DNA of 64,000 bases from CBDFGK01 sp965247075 (lineage in GTDB: Bacteria; Pseudomonadota; Gammaproteobacteria; Pseudomonadales; Halieaceae): assembly GCA_965247075.1 (NCBI GenBank), contig CBDFGK010000003.1, forward strand, positions 1,674,001 to 1,738,000. Direction: 5' to 3'. Below, in pieces: positions 52,256 to 60,586 of this stretch. Both the position numbers and the translations under genes were made by a program. The notes under the pieces were generated by a model, which was not told where the DNA came from, ran no database searches, and worked only from the letters and a program-made list of their open reading frames with translations. How positions within the stretch are numbered: position 1 is the first letter of the stretch; each line of letters opens with the position of its first letter.

Positions 52256-53830
52256 TTAGAGCTTGATCTGCTCTGGGTTTACGTTGCCTGGCAACAGGGC
52301 TTCGATAGTCTCAACGGTCTCTGCTCTGGGCAACTCTGCAAACAGGTACCGCAGGTAGGCATACGGCTCCAGCCTGTTGGCCTTGGCGGTCTCGATCAAC
52401 GAGTACAGGTTGGCACTGGCATTGACGCCCTCGACTGAAGTGCTGAACAGCCAATTTTTTCTTCCAACCACAAAGGGCCGGATGGCGTTCTCTGCTAGAT
52501 TGTTGTCGATCTCCAGGCGGCCATCGTCCAGATAGCGCGTCAGTTTGTCCCACTCGTTGTGCAGGTAGCTCAGCGCCTTGCCTGTCGCACTGCCGGGCAG
52601 CACCTGGGGCAGACTGTCATCCAGCCACTGGCGCAGCTGCTCGAGTATCGGTTTTGCGTGATGTTGGCGGTAGTCGAAGCGTTCCGGTGGTGTCAGTTGC
52701 CTGGCTTGCTTTTCTATCCGGTACAGCTTCCCGATTAACGCCAATCCAAACTGGGCCTTGCCAGGTTTTCTGTTCTTGCCTTGAGCCTTTACCGCATCGC
52801 TGAACTTGCGTCGCGCATGCGCCATACAACCTACATGCATAAGACGGTTGCTGACCACTGCCGCGTTGTAGCCGTCATAGCCATCGGTTTGCAGGTAACC
52901 CCTAAATCCTTCCAGCAAGCGCATAGGTACCCCGGCACCCCGACCCGGGCCATAGTCATACAGAATAATTGGCCGGTCCGGTGGCCCACCCCTTTGTAAC
53001 CAGAGATAGGATTTCGATTGGGCGCGTTGCCCCGGTTCCTTGAGCACCTGCACCGAAGTTTCATCCATTTGCACAATGTCATAGCCCAGCAACCGGTCCC
53101 GCATGAGATTAATCAGTGGTTGCACCAGAACACCGGCCTTGATCATCCAGTTGGCCAGGGTTGCACGGGGTAATTCAATACCGATACGGCGCAGGATGGC
53201 CTCCTGGCGGTATAGCGGCAGGGCGTCCTGGTATTTGGACACCGTGATGTGTGCCAGCAGGCCCGGTGACGCCAGGCTCTTGGGGATAGGCTGCGGCGGC
53301 AGGGCCGCTGTCTTGATGCACTGGCCACAGTCACAGGCATACTGTTTGCGGATGTGGCGAATCACCTGAATCCTGGCCGGTACGATATCGAGCTGTTCAG
53401 AGACAACTTCGCCGATCTCGGTCAGGCAAGCACCATCGTGGGGGCAGACTTGATCCTCTGCAGACAACTCGTGAATAACGTCCACCCGGGGGAGTATGTC
53501 GGGCAGCTTCTTGCGACCCCGTTTCCGGCGGCTATGCTCGGCAATGATAACGCTCTCGTCTTCGACCGGTTCTGCCTGTGCCTCGACTTCGGCTTCATCA
53601 AACAAACGGATCTGATCCGGGGAGATCTTCTCACTGCTGGCGGCAAAACGTCGAGCCAGTGCCAGATTGAGTTGTTCCTGTAAGGAGAGAAGTTTAGCGT
53701 TGAGACGTACATTTTCTTGTTCGCCAACCTGCTTTTGTGCCAATAATTCTTCGTTGCAAGCGACCTGTTCAACCACCAAAGCCTGTAGGGTATCAATGTC
53801 ATCGGGTAGCTGTTTGAGCAGGCTTGTCAT
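52256..53830 (-). CDS. tnpC: IS66 transposase TnpC
   Basis: The 524-residue protein has an N-terminal coiled-coil (LLAQKQVGEQENVRLNAKLLSLQEQLNLALARRF), then IS66 zinc-finger (CPHDGACL ... CDCGQCIK) and the DDE catalytic core: IVQMDETSVQVL for the first Asp, YLQTDGYDGYNA for the second, and ENAIRPFVVGRKNWLFS region with the Glu of DNNLAENAIRP. A conserved C-terminal IS66 tail follows. It has full length and an intact frame. Confidence 0.95.
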   Translation of the reverse strand: MTSLLKQLPDDIDTLQALVVEQVACNEELLAQKQVGEQENVRLNAKLLSLQEQLNLALARRFAASSEKISPDQIRLFDEAEVEAQAEPVEDESVIIAEHSRRKRGRKKLPDILPRVDVIHELSAEDQVCPHDGACLTEIGEVVSEQLDIVPARIQVIRHIRKQYACDCGQCIKTAALPPQPIPKSLASPGLLAHITVSKYQDALPLYRQEAILRRIGIELPRATLANWMIKAGVLVQPLINLMRDRLLGYDIVQMDETSVQVLKEPGQRAQSKSYLWLQRGGPPDRPIILYDYGPGRGAGVPMRLLEGFRGYLQTDGYDGYNAAVVSNRLMHVGCMAHARRKFSDAVKAQGKNRKPGKAQFGLALIGKLYRIEKQARQLTPPERFDYRQHHAKPILEQLRQWLDDSLPQVLPGSATGKALSYLHNEWDKLTRYLDDGRLEIDNNLAENAIRPFVVGRKNWLFSTSVEGVNASANLYSLIETAKANRLEPYAYLRYLFAELPRAETVETIEALLPGNVNPEQIKL

Positions 53831-53865
53831 GCCCGCTATTATACCTCTTATAGATGCAAATAACC

Positions 53866-54225
53866 CTATAAAACACTACTGAAATATAGTTTTTTGTGCG
53901 GTTCTAAGCGCATAATGTCGTAGCCGTCAAGCAGCCAGTTTAGCTGCTGTGAGGTGAGTGTGACGATCTCATCTTCAGACTTGCGTGGCCAATGAAAACG
54001 CGCTTTTTCCAAACGCTTCTGCCACATACAGAAGCCACTGCTCTCCCAGTAAAGTATCTTAATCTGGTTGCGGCGCCGGTTACAAAACACAAACAACTGC
54101 TGCGAGAAAGGGCCAAGGCACAACGCATCTTCCACCAGTATCGACAAGCCATTGATTCCCTTGCGGAAGTCGATGGCATCGCGGCACAGGTAGACCACGG
54201 GCAGATCATTCGAGGGCCGCATCAT
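53866..54225 (-). CDS. tnpB: IS66 accessory protein TnpB
   Basis: The 119-residue protein has the IS66 Orf2 pattern VYLCRDAIDFRKGINGLS, QLFVFCNRRRNQIKILYWE and FCMWQKRLEKARF. It is required for transposition in IS66 family members, though its biochemical role is not clear. It overlaps tnpA by four bases. Confidence 0.95.
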   Translation of the reverse strand: MMRPSNDLPVVYLCRDAIDFRKGINGLSILVEDALCLGPFSQQLFVFCNRRRNQIKILYWESSGFCMWQKRLEKARFHWPRKSEDEIVTLTSQQLNWLLDGYDIMRLEPHKKLYFSSVL

Positions 54226-54563
54226 GACAGGGACGCCGCCGTGCTCAGTACCAGTGACAATGTGCCGGCATCAGGTTCACCGTCAAAGGCGACCATGACA
54301 CTGTTGGGCAGCTGAATGCGCCACTGGCTATGCGGGTGAGAGTGAACAGTTGGAGCTTGTACCTTTTGAAAGCGGATGGCCTTACGAGGTGGCAGTGTGC
54401 TTTTTGCTGCCAGTGCCTTCTTGGCGGAATACAATGAATGGACGTTAATACCATTTGCTCGGGCATATTCAATTCTGGTTTGCCCAGCGGCATCGCAGGC
54501 ACGAATATGCTGTAACCAGTATTGCTGTCGTTCGGTAAGGGAGGCCTTATCGGTCTGTGGCAT
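54222..54563 (-). CDS. tnpA: IS66 accessory protein TnpA
   Basis: From ATG at 54563, which has a CAGGAG Shine-Dalgarno site about nine bases upstream, the protein is 113 residues. A helix-turn-helix-like N-terminus (LTERQQYWLQHIRACDAAGQTRIEYARANGINVHSLY) and a C-terminal strand region fit IS66 Orf1. A longer start at 54608 has no comparable ribosome site. Confidence 0.9.
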   Translation of the reverse strand: MPQTDKASLTERQQYWLQHIRACDAAGQTRIEYARANGINVHSLYSAKKALAAKSTLPPRKAIRFQKVQAPTVHSHPHSQWRIQLPNSVMVAFDGEPDAGTLSLVLSTAASLS

Positions 54564-54645
54564 AGAGCTACTCCTGTCAGGGCGGGAATGACAGGGTGCC
54601 GGTTCCATGGTTAGGAGAACAGGGCGTGGTTTATTTTGCGCTTAC

Positions 54646-54653
54646 GTTCCGGG
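54646..54653. repeat. IS66 target-site duplication, right copy (GTTCCGGG)
   Basis: Second copy of the 8-bp duplication flanking the IS66-family element. Confidence 0.95.
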
Positions 54654-54699
54654 ATGTGAAATCCAAAAATCCAAGCCTCACAAACCTATAAGGAAACCT

Positions 54700-54720
54700 A
54701 TGAAGCTCACAGCAATCAAG
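54700..54720 (+). other. possible gene start cut off by insertion-sequence copy 2
   Basis: After an AAGGA sequence (54690-54694), ATG at 54700 opens MKLTAIK and runs directly into the left end of insertion-sequence copy 2, where TGA follows six codons later. It may be the beginning of a gene whose remainder was removed with the insertion. Too short to name. Confidence 0.3.
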
Positions 54721-55699
54721 TATTTTCCAATCCCCAAATGAGTCTGAAGCAGGGGCTATCCAGAGTTGATCTCAAGCCCTCATATTCCCCCGTTCATGGA
54801 TTGATTTGAACAGTTGCCGGCGAGCCTCCTGGAGTTTGTCGGTGGCCTCATTATCGCTTGTCTCATAGGCGCCGGCATCCAGTATTTCATGCCCATTCCT
54901 GCTCTCGGGCAGGGCATTGTCATTGGTCTGCCGAGATCGGGATTTCGTGAATTCGATACGCAGCTTCTCCAGTAACCCAGCTACCCGTTTGTTGATGTAT
55001 TCCGAACCGTTATCGAAGTGGAAGCCCGGGATGACAAAAGGCAAGTCCTCCCGTAGTTGCTCCAGTGCAGGGATAAGGTAACGCTCACTGAATTTCTCCA
55101 CGCTGACAATGATGTCGGTCTGGGTCACCTCAGCCACCGCATCGATGTGGTAAACCCCTTTCTGTTTGTCCCAATCACCCTGATGGACTGTATCAATGCG
55201 GATATAGCCGGGCTGGCCATTGGACTGCGGTTGGCGCCGCTCGCCGATGTGAGAGGCTCCGGGACGGGTCTTCTCCACGCTGCGCCGGTGTCGAATAGAG
55301 GCACGGGACTTCCTCAGGTTGTACCGGTGGGCGACAGAGTTCGAGGCTAGGCGTTGGTATTCGTCTTGACCAAACAGCGTATAGGCGCGCTCACAGAGCT
55401 TCTTCATCGCCGGCCCGTTGGGGGTGTTGTGGCGCTCATCCATCGCCGCGAGCAAATATGGATGTCTGCATCGGTAAAACGCCGTGAGAAACCATTGACG
55501 GTGCGTTGCCGGCGACCTCAAAGGCCACCGGCTGGGTGCCCTCCAGGAAGGCGATCAGCTGGTTGATGGTGGTCAGGTCTTCGGCATTCACGATGGTTTT
55601 CATCCTCCCATCATGAACGGGGGTCAGGGGCTATGTCAGACTCATTTCAGGGTAGAAACAGCCCCCCCCATTCAGACTCATTTCATATTGGAAAAGACT
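54719..55699 (-). mobile_element. degenerate insertion sequence, copy 2 (981 bp)
   Basis: This is the longer of two copies in the same orientation, with terminal repeats AGTATTTTCCAAT and AGTCTTTTCCAAT. It keeps the start of the transposase (ATG at 55603) and the first catalytic region that copy 1 has lost, but its transposase is still split by a frame change and has lost part of its N-terminal domain. No target duplication flanks it. The two copies bracket the GHKL unit and the IS66 element. Confidence 0.85.
54772..55603 (-). pseudogene. integrase-core transposase of copy 2, frameshifted
   Basis: The first frame starts MKTIVNAEDLTTINQLIAFL and FEVAGNAPS, then soon becomes meaningless. The main frame (54772-55521) carries YIRIDTVHQGDWDKQKGVYHIDAV with the first Asp, GFHFDNGSEYIN with the second, and NALPESRNGHEI with the Glu. 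Between the two frames the usual helix-turn-helix part is missing. The gene is therefore inactive although the catalytic residues survive. Confidence 0.85.
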
Positions 55700-55771
55700 G
55701 GTACTTGACGCTAAACACAGTACATGCGAATCTCTGCTAGCATCATAAATCATAAGATTTGAGGAGCTAAA

Positions 55772-55945
55772 GTGGCTGATAAGCTCCAACCAAAAAGAAG
55801 AGTGACCTGGCATGCTCTATCACAGTTCGGGTATCGTGGGCGACGCGTTACCGGTGTAAAAGAGATGCCTAACCCGCCATTAGTCATAAAAGTGGAACGT
55901 GGCAACCCTGTACGGTTCCCTAAGGTAAGCCCCGTGAAGGGCTGA
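55772..55945 (+). CDS. 57-residue basic hypothetical protein
   Basis: GTG at 55772 follows a good GAGGAG Shine-Dalgarno site (55761-55766) and opens a basic protein, VADKLQPKRRVTWHALSQFG then YRGRRVTGVKEMPNPP. It is Arg/Lys rich and could bind nucleic acid. It precedes an antitoxin remnant and the type I restriction operon by 18 and 164 bases. I do not recognise it; it could also be a shortened remnant. Confidence 0.4.
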   Translation: MADKLQPKRRVTWHALSQFGYRGRRVTGVKEMPNPPLVIKVERGNPVRFPKVSPVKG

Positions 55946-55962
55946 TGATCGTGCAGGCATAG

Positions 55963-56109
55963 GGGTTCGGTCGATGGATTGATACGGCTCTTGCAAACCC
56001 CGTGGTTGTCGAGAAGCATGGCCGCGCGGTGTTGGTTCTGGCGATTGAGGAACACGAACAGTTGATCGGGGAAACCGTTTCTCCCTCGGAAACAAAAAGT
56101 GAGGGGTAG
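55963..56109 (+). pseudogene. Phd/YefM-type antitoxin remnant
   Basis: The frame after an in-frame stop at 55960-55962 encodes ALANPVVVEKHGRAVLVLAI followed by EEHEQL, the central part of a Phd/YefM antitoxin (PVVVTKHGRPVAVLVSxEEYE pattern). The DNA-binding N-terminus is missing and no start codon is in place. It is directly upstream of hsdM (its stop ends at 56109). No partner toxin is present. Confidence 0.55.
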
Positions 56110-57657
56110 ATGACAAAACAAGCAAAGAGCAATAACAGCGCCAACCTCGGTTTTGAAGCAGAGTTGTTCAAGGCCGCCGATAAGCTGCGTGGCAATATGG
56201 AACCATCAGACTACAAACACGTCGCATTGGGCCTGATTTTTCTCAAACATATCTCCGATAACTTCGAGGCTAAACGAGCCGGGTTACTGACTGACTATCC
56301 CGAAGGGGCCGAAGACCCGGACGAGTACGCCGCCGAAAATGTCTTCTGGGTGCCGAGGGACGCCCGTTGGTCTCACCTGCAAGCGAGCGCCAAGCAACCA
56401 AGCATCGGCAAGCGGATCGACGAGGCCATGCTGGCTATCGAAAAGGTCAATTCGAGCCTTAAAGGGGTGCTACCCAAGGAATACGCACGACCGGCCCTCA
56501 ATGCGGTAATGCTGGGCGAACTGATCGATCTGGTTTCAGGCATTGCCCTTGGTCAGGGAAAAGGCGCGGCCCGCGATGTACTGGGCCGGGTTTATGAGTA
56601 TTTCCTTGGCCAGTTCGCTGGCTCCGAAGGCAAGCGGGGCGGTGAGTTCTATACGCCCGGCTCCATCGTGCGCACCATGGTCGACATGCTGCAACCCTAC
56701 AAGGGCCGTGTTTATGATCCCTGCTGCGGGTCGGGCGGCATGTTTGTGCAGTCCGAACGCTTTGTTGAAAGCCACGAGGGCCGCGTCGGTGACATTGCCA
56801 TCTATGGACAGGAAAGCAATCATACCACGTGGCGCCTGTGCCGGATGAACCTTGCGGTGCGCGGTATTGATTCCGAGATCAAATGGAATTCGGAAGGCAG
56901 CTTCCACAAGGATGAACTGCCCGACCTGCGCGCCGATTACGTGCTGGCCAACCCGCCGTTCAATATATCCGACTGGGGCGGGGATCGCCTGCGCGAAGAC
57001 GTGCGCTGGAAATACGGGGCACCACCCAAGGGCAATGCCAACTTTGCCTGGCTCCAGCATATCCTGCATCACCTCAGCCCGCGCGGCACGGCGGGGGTAG
57101 TACTTGCCAACGGCTCCATGTCCTCCCAACAATCGGGGGAAGGCGATATCCGCAGGGCGATGATTGAAGGCGACGTGATTGATTGTATGATCGCCCTGCC
57201 GGGGCAGTTGTTTTATACCACCCAGATTCCGGCCTGTCTGTGGTTTCTGACCAGGGACAAATCCAATGGCATTGCGCGTGACAAGAAACTGCGCGATCGG
57301 CGCGGCGAAATCCTGTTCATCGATGCCCGCAGGTTCGGCCATATGGTGGATCGCACGCGCCGGGAGTTCTCCGGCGATGACATTGCAAAAATTGCCGACA
57401 CCTATCATCGCTGGCGCGAAGGAATAGATTATGAAGATGTGCCGGGCTTCTGCAAATCCGTATCACATGAACAGATCGCCGGGCATGGCCATGTGCTGAC
57501 ACCTGGGCGTTATGTGGGCACGGAAACCGTGGCCGAGGACGATACGCCGTTTGCGGAACGCTTCGCAGTACTACAGGCCACGCTGGAGCAGCAGTTTGCT
57601 GAATCGGACCAGCTGACGGATACAATCCGCGACCAACTCGCAAAGGTAGGTGAGTGA
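56110..57657 (+). CDS. hsdM: type I restriction-modification methyltransferase subunit HsdM
   Basis: The 515-residue protein has the HsdM N-terminal helical domain (LGFEAELFKAADKLRGNMEPSDYKHVALGLIFLKHISDNF), then the SAM-binding motif VYDPCCGSGGMFVQS near residue 200 and the catalytic NPPFNISDWGGD near 290. It methylates adenine as part of HsdM2HsdS. The first gene of a compact operon, it is followed by hepT with one base between. The Shine-Dalgarno-like GAGGGG (56101-56106) is unusually close to the ATG. Confidence 0.96.
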   Translation: MTKQAKSNNSANLGFEAELFKAADKLRGNMEPSDYKHVALGLIFLKHISDNFEAKRAGLLTDYPEGAEDPDEYAAENVFWVPRDARWSHLQASAKQPSIGKRIDEAMLAIEKVNSSLKGVLPKEYARPALNAVMLGELIDLVSGIALGQGKGAARDVLGRVYEYFLGQFAGSEGKRGGEFYTPGSIVRTMVDMLQPYKGRVYDPCCGSGGMFVQSERFVESHEGRVGDIAIYGQESNHTTWRLCRMNLAVRGIDSEIKWNSEGSFHKDELPDLRADYVLANPPFNISDWGGDRLREDVRWKYGAPPKGNANFAWLQHILHHLSPRGTAGVVLANGSMSSQQSGEGDIRRAMIEGDVIDCMIALPGQLFYTTQIPACLWFLTRDKSNGIARDKKLRDRRGEILFIDARRFGHMVDRTRREFSGDDIAKIADTYHRWREGIDYEDVPGFCKSVSHEQIAGHGHVLTPGRYVGTETVAEDDTPFAERFAVLQATLEQQFAESDQLTDTIRDQLAKVGE

Positions 57658-57658
57658 G

Positions 57659-58075
57659 ATGGCGATTGAACTGGATGTAACGTCCTTTGCCAAAGCGATT
57701 GATCGATTTTCGGAGGGCCTGGATGTTCTAAGAGAGCAGCCAGACGATACATTGATTCGAGATGGCGTCATTCAACGATTCGAGTTTACCTATGAACTCG
57801 CCCACAAAACCCTCAAGCGGTATCTGGAAATGGCGGCGGCCACCCCGGACGTTATCGACGGCATGCTCTTCCAGGACCTGATCCGCACGGGCAACGAACA
57901 AGGGCTGTTGCTGAGCGACTGGGAAGAGTGGAAGAAATATCGGCAGTCCAGAACCGATACCAGCCATACCTATAACGAGGAAAAAGCCTTGCTGGTGATC
58001 GAAAAGATCCCCGCTTTTCTGGAAGAGGCGCGTTTCCTCCTGCGGCAACTCCGTAAACGAATGGGGGCGGCGTGA
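57659..58075 (+). CDS. hepT: HepT-type HEPN toxin (HI0074 family)
   Basis: The 138-residue helical protein has the HI0074/HepT pattern, with a RX4HXY motif: R98, four residues (TDTS), H103, T, Y105, the active and modified site in HepT RNases. FEFTYELAHKTLKRYLE near residue 41 is typical of the family. In studied HepT-MntA pairs the nucleotidyltransferase adds AMP to the tyrosine and blocks the RNase. Its overlap of four bases with the next gene, which starts with that nucleotidyltransferase, makes the pair clear. It lies inside a type I restriction operon. Confidence 0.9.
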   Translation: MAIELDVTSFAKAIDRFSEGLDVLREQPDDTLIRDGVIQRFEFTYELAHKTLKRYLEMAAATPDVIDGMLFQDLIRTGNEQGLLLSDWEEWKKYRQSRTDTSHTYNEEKALLVIEKIPAFLEEARFLLRQLRKRMGAA

Positions 58076-59682
58076 GCGATCAACCCATCGACATGCGCCC
58101 CGATCATGAGGTCCTGGTCCGCGGCATCCTGCTGGCGCACCTGCCGAAAGGAGTCAGGGTCTGGGTGTTCGGCAGCCGCGCCACATGGCGGGCAAAACCC
58201 TATTCCGACCTGGATCTGGCGTTGGAAGCGTCGGAACCGTTGCCCGATGATCTTGTCGCTGACCTTGCTGATGATTTCAAGGAGAGCGACCTGCCCTGGA
58301 AGGTGGATGTTCTCGACTTGAACGCCATTGCCCCGTCTTTTCGGGCGCTGATCGACAAGGGCAAGGTTGGGTTTTTGTTGGGTGGGAAAGTGATGGGTGA
58401 GTGGGCTAATCACCGGCTTGCAGATGTAATCGAGTTGATCGGTGGTGGTACACCAAAACGTAGCTGTCCCGATTACTGGGGCGGGGACATCCCATGGCTT
58501 TCAGTAAAAGATTTCAACGACGACAATCGTTATGTTTGTTCTGCTGAAGAAACGATCACTGAAGAAGGCCTGAATAACAGTAGCGCAAAAATATTAAAGC
58601 CAGGGCAGGTAATTATCTCCGCACGTGGTACCGTCGGGGCTCTTGCACAAATAGCGCGCCCAATGGCATTTAATCAATCCTGCTACGGGATAAGTGCCAA
58701 TACTAAACACACGATGAATGATTACATTTTTTATTTGCTTCAAGATATAGTTACGAACTTACAGAATATCACGCACGGTGCTGTCTTCGACACCATAACA
58801 AGGGATACGTTTCAACTTGTAGATATCAAATTACCCCCTCTCTCCGAACAACGCGCCATTGCCGCTGTCCTCGGCTCTCTGGACGACAAGATCGAGCTGA
58901 ACCGCCGCATGAACGAGACACTGGAAGCCATGGCGCGGGCGATTTTCAAGGACTGGTTCGTCGATTTTGGCCCCACCCGCGCCAAGGCCGAAGGCCGTGA
59001 GCCATACCTCGCATCGGAGGTTTGGGCTCTGTTCCCTGACAGGTTGGATGAGGAGGGGAAGCCGGAGGGGTGGACGAATGACCAACTCGGAACCTTCACT
59101 AACATCAAGAATGGTTTTGCTTTCAAAAGCAAAGATTGGCGTGAAACCGGAACACCTGTAGTAAAGATTGGATCGGTTAAGCCAGCTTTTGTCGATCTGA
59201 ATCAAGTATCCTTCATCGCCGATGACCTTGCAATTGACCGTAAAGCATTTCGACTTGCTATTGGAGACATGCTGGTTGGGCTGACTGGGTATGTTGGCGA
59301 AACCGGTCGCGTCCCGCCGACCAAAAACTGCCCGATGCTAAACCAGAGAGTTGGCAAAATTGAACCACAAAACGGTCTTAATCCGTTTGTTTTTGCTGGC
59401 GTTAGATTGCCTGAATTCAAGAAATTCGCGGAATCAAAAGGGCACGGTTCCGCGCAGGCGAATGTGAGCACAAAAGATTTACTAACTTACCCTTTGTCTA
59501 ACCCAGGCGAATGTATTTTAGGGGCATTCTGCAAGATTACTGCTCCGTTTTTTGAAAAAAGCTTGGCAAATATGGGCGAATCCCGCACCCTCGCCCAGAT
59601 TCGCGATCTCTTGTTGCCCAAGCTGATGTCCGGCGAGATCCGCGTTCGCGACGCCGAAAAGGCAGTGGAGGCGGTGGCATGA
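58072..59682 (+). CDS. fusion of MntA-type nucleotidyltransferase antitoxin and HsdS specificity subunit
   Basis: The 536-residue protein begins (residues about 1-105) with a minimal nucleotidyltransferase carrying GSRATWRAKPYSDLD, an exact GSX10DXD match to MntA, and a third Asp in KVDVLDL. Without any stop codon it continues into HsdS from about residue 108: GEWANHRLADVIELIGGGTP, a first target-recognition domain, the central helix LPPLSEQRAIAAVLGSLDDKIELNRRMNE (about 258-286), a second target-recognition domain after the GEWTN-like EGWTNDQL at about 335, and a C-terminal helix. Start is GTG at 58072. An in-frame ATG at 58393 with a GGTGGG sequence before it may allow separate HsdS translation. 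The natural NTase end is usually just where the fusion occurs. Confidence 0.9.
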   Translation: MSDQPIDMRPDHEVLVRGILLAHLPKGVRVWVFGSRATWRAKPYSDLDLALEASEPLPDDLVADLADDFKESDLPWKVDVLDLNAIAPSFRALIDKGKVGFLLGGKVMGEWANHRLADVIELIGGGTPKRSCPDYWGGDIPWLSVKDFNDDNRYVCSAEETITEEGLNNSSAKILKPGQVIISARGTVGALAQIARPMAFNQSCYGISANTKHTMNDYIFYLLQDIVTNLQNITHGAVFDTITRDTFQLVDIKLPPLSEQRAIAAVLGSLDDKIELNRRMNETLEAMARAIFKDWFVDFGPTRAKAEGREPYLASEVWALFPDRLDEEGKPEGWTNDQLGTFTNIKNGFAFKSKDWRETGTPVVKIGSVKPAFVDLNQVSFIADDLAIDRKAFRLAIGDMLVGLTGYVGETGRVPPTKNCPMLNQRVGKIEPQNGLNPFVFAGVRLPEFKKFAESKGHGSAQANVSTKDLLTYPLSNPGECILGAFCKITAPFFEKSLANMGESRTLAQIRDLLLPKLMSGEIRVRDAEKAVEAVA

Positions 59683-60509
59683 GCAGTCTCACGGACATTG
59701 AAAAGCGTTACCTTGAGAAGCTTTTGGGCATGCAGAGCGGTTATGTTCTCGATTACACAGACGCGACCTTCGGTGAATTTTTTGGGCGCCACAAGATCGA
59801 TATTCACGGCAGGAAGTATCAGACTTATGGCACATCGAAGGCCAAGAAGATGCGCGCCTTCTGGGAGCGGGAGCCGGACGCTGTTGTTGCACCCGTTTTT
59901 TCCGAGATGCTGTCGTCGTATGAAGCCGATTGTGAACTAAGCTATCGTGCCGTCAATTCCAAAGTCCTCGAAAAATGCCGCGTGATCGTAGCGAAAATAT
60001 CCGGGAAAATCCCGCCTGTGGCAGGCGAGACCGTCGAGAGTTTCCTCGACAGGGAATTCACCATGCCGAACATCTACGAGCTGCCCGTGGAGCCGCAGGT
60101 TGCGACGATCATTGAGGTGCGACTGAACGAGGCGCGTAAGGCACTGAAAGTCGGCGCCCACCTATCCGTCATCTTCCTGTGCGGAAGTGTGCTTGAAGGC
60201 GTATTGCTTGGCGTTGCCCGGAGCAACCCCGAGAAATTCAACAGATCACCAGTCGGCCCGAAGGGTGCCGATGGTAAGGTTAGACCGTTCAACGAATGGA
60301 GTCTTGCTCAGTTCATCGACACGGCTTGCAATGTTCAGTTGCTGAAGCCGGATGTAAAAAAGTTCAACCACGGTCTGCGTGATTTCCGGAATTATATTCA
60401 TCCATACGAACAGATGATTTCCGACTTTGCGCCGGACGAACATACGGCGAGGTTTTGTTTCCAGGCTTTGAAAGCCGCTCTCGCCGATCTGTCAGGGGAG
60501 CGGGAGTAG
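59679..60509 (+). CDS. AbiJ-like protein with C-terminal HEPN domain
   Basis: The 276-residue protein starts with the conserved-looking pattern LEKLLGMQSGYVLDYTDATF, GEFFGRHKIDI and YGTSKAKKMRAFWE, which I associate with AbiJ-type N-terminal domains of abortive-infection proteins. The C-terminal half is helical and ends with LRDFRNYIHPYEQ, a RX6H HEPN motif (from R of LRD to H of IHP). It could be an RNase effector. It overlaps HsdS by four bases and so is translated with the restriction genes. The assignment of the N-terminus is from memory of the pattern and is less certain than the HEPN motif. Confidence 0.7.
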   Translation: MSSLTDIEKRYLEKLLGMQSGYVLDYTDATFGEFFGRHKIDIHGRKYQTYGTSKAKKMRAFWEREPDAVVAPVFSEMLSSYEADCELSYRAVNSKVLEKCRVIVAKISGKIPPVAGETVESFLDREFTMPNIYELPVEPQVATIIEVRLNEARKALKVGAHLSVIFLCGSVLEGVLLGVARSNPEKFNRSPVGPKGADGKVRPFNEWSLAQFIDTACNVQLLKPDVKKFNHGLRDFRNYIHPYEQMISDFAPDEHTARFCFQALKAALADLSGERE

Positions 60510-60586
60510 ATGGTTGGCGGCCTTGGCATAATGGTGTCCGGCAAGGGGTATTTCCGCAAGACGCCAGGAGCGGTGGAGGTGCTGGC

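Larger units (their letters stand above)
52225..54645 (-). mobile_element. IS66-family element, 2421 bp, complete
   Basis: The ends begin GTAAGCG when read inward from both sides and are flanked by an exact 8-bp duplication. The three usual genes tnpA, tnpB and tnpC are present in order on the minus strand with no stop codons or frameshifts. It therefore looks recently inserted and potentially active. It sits just downstream of the two-gene GHKL unit and does not break it. Confidence 0.95.

Noticed and set aside
48619..55699. Active composite transposon formed by the two insertion-sequence copies
   Set aside because: Both copies have defective transposases, and I see no target duplication outside the pair. 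Only shared history can be claimed.
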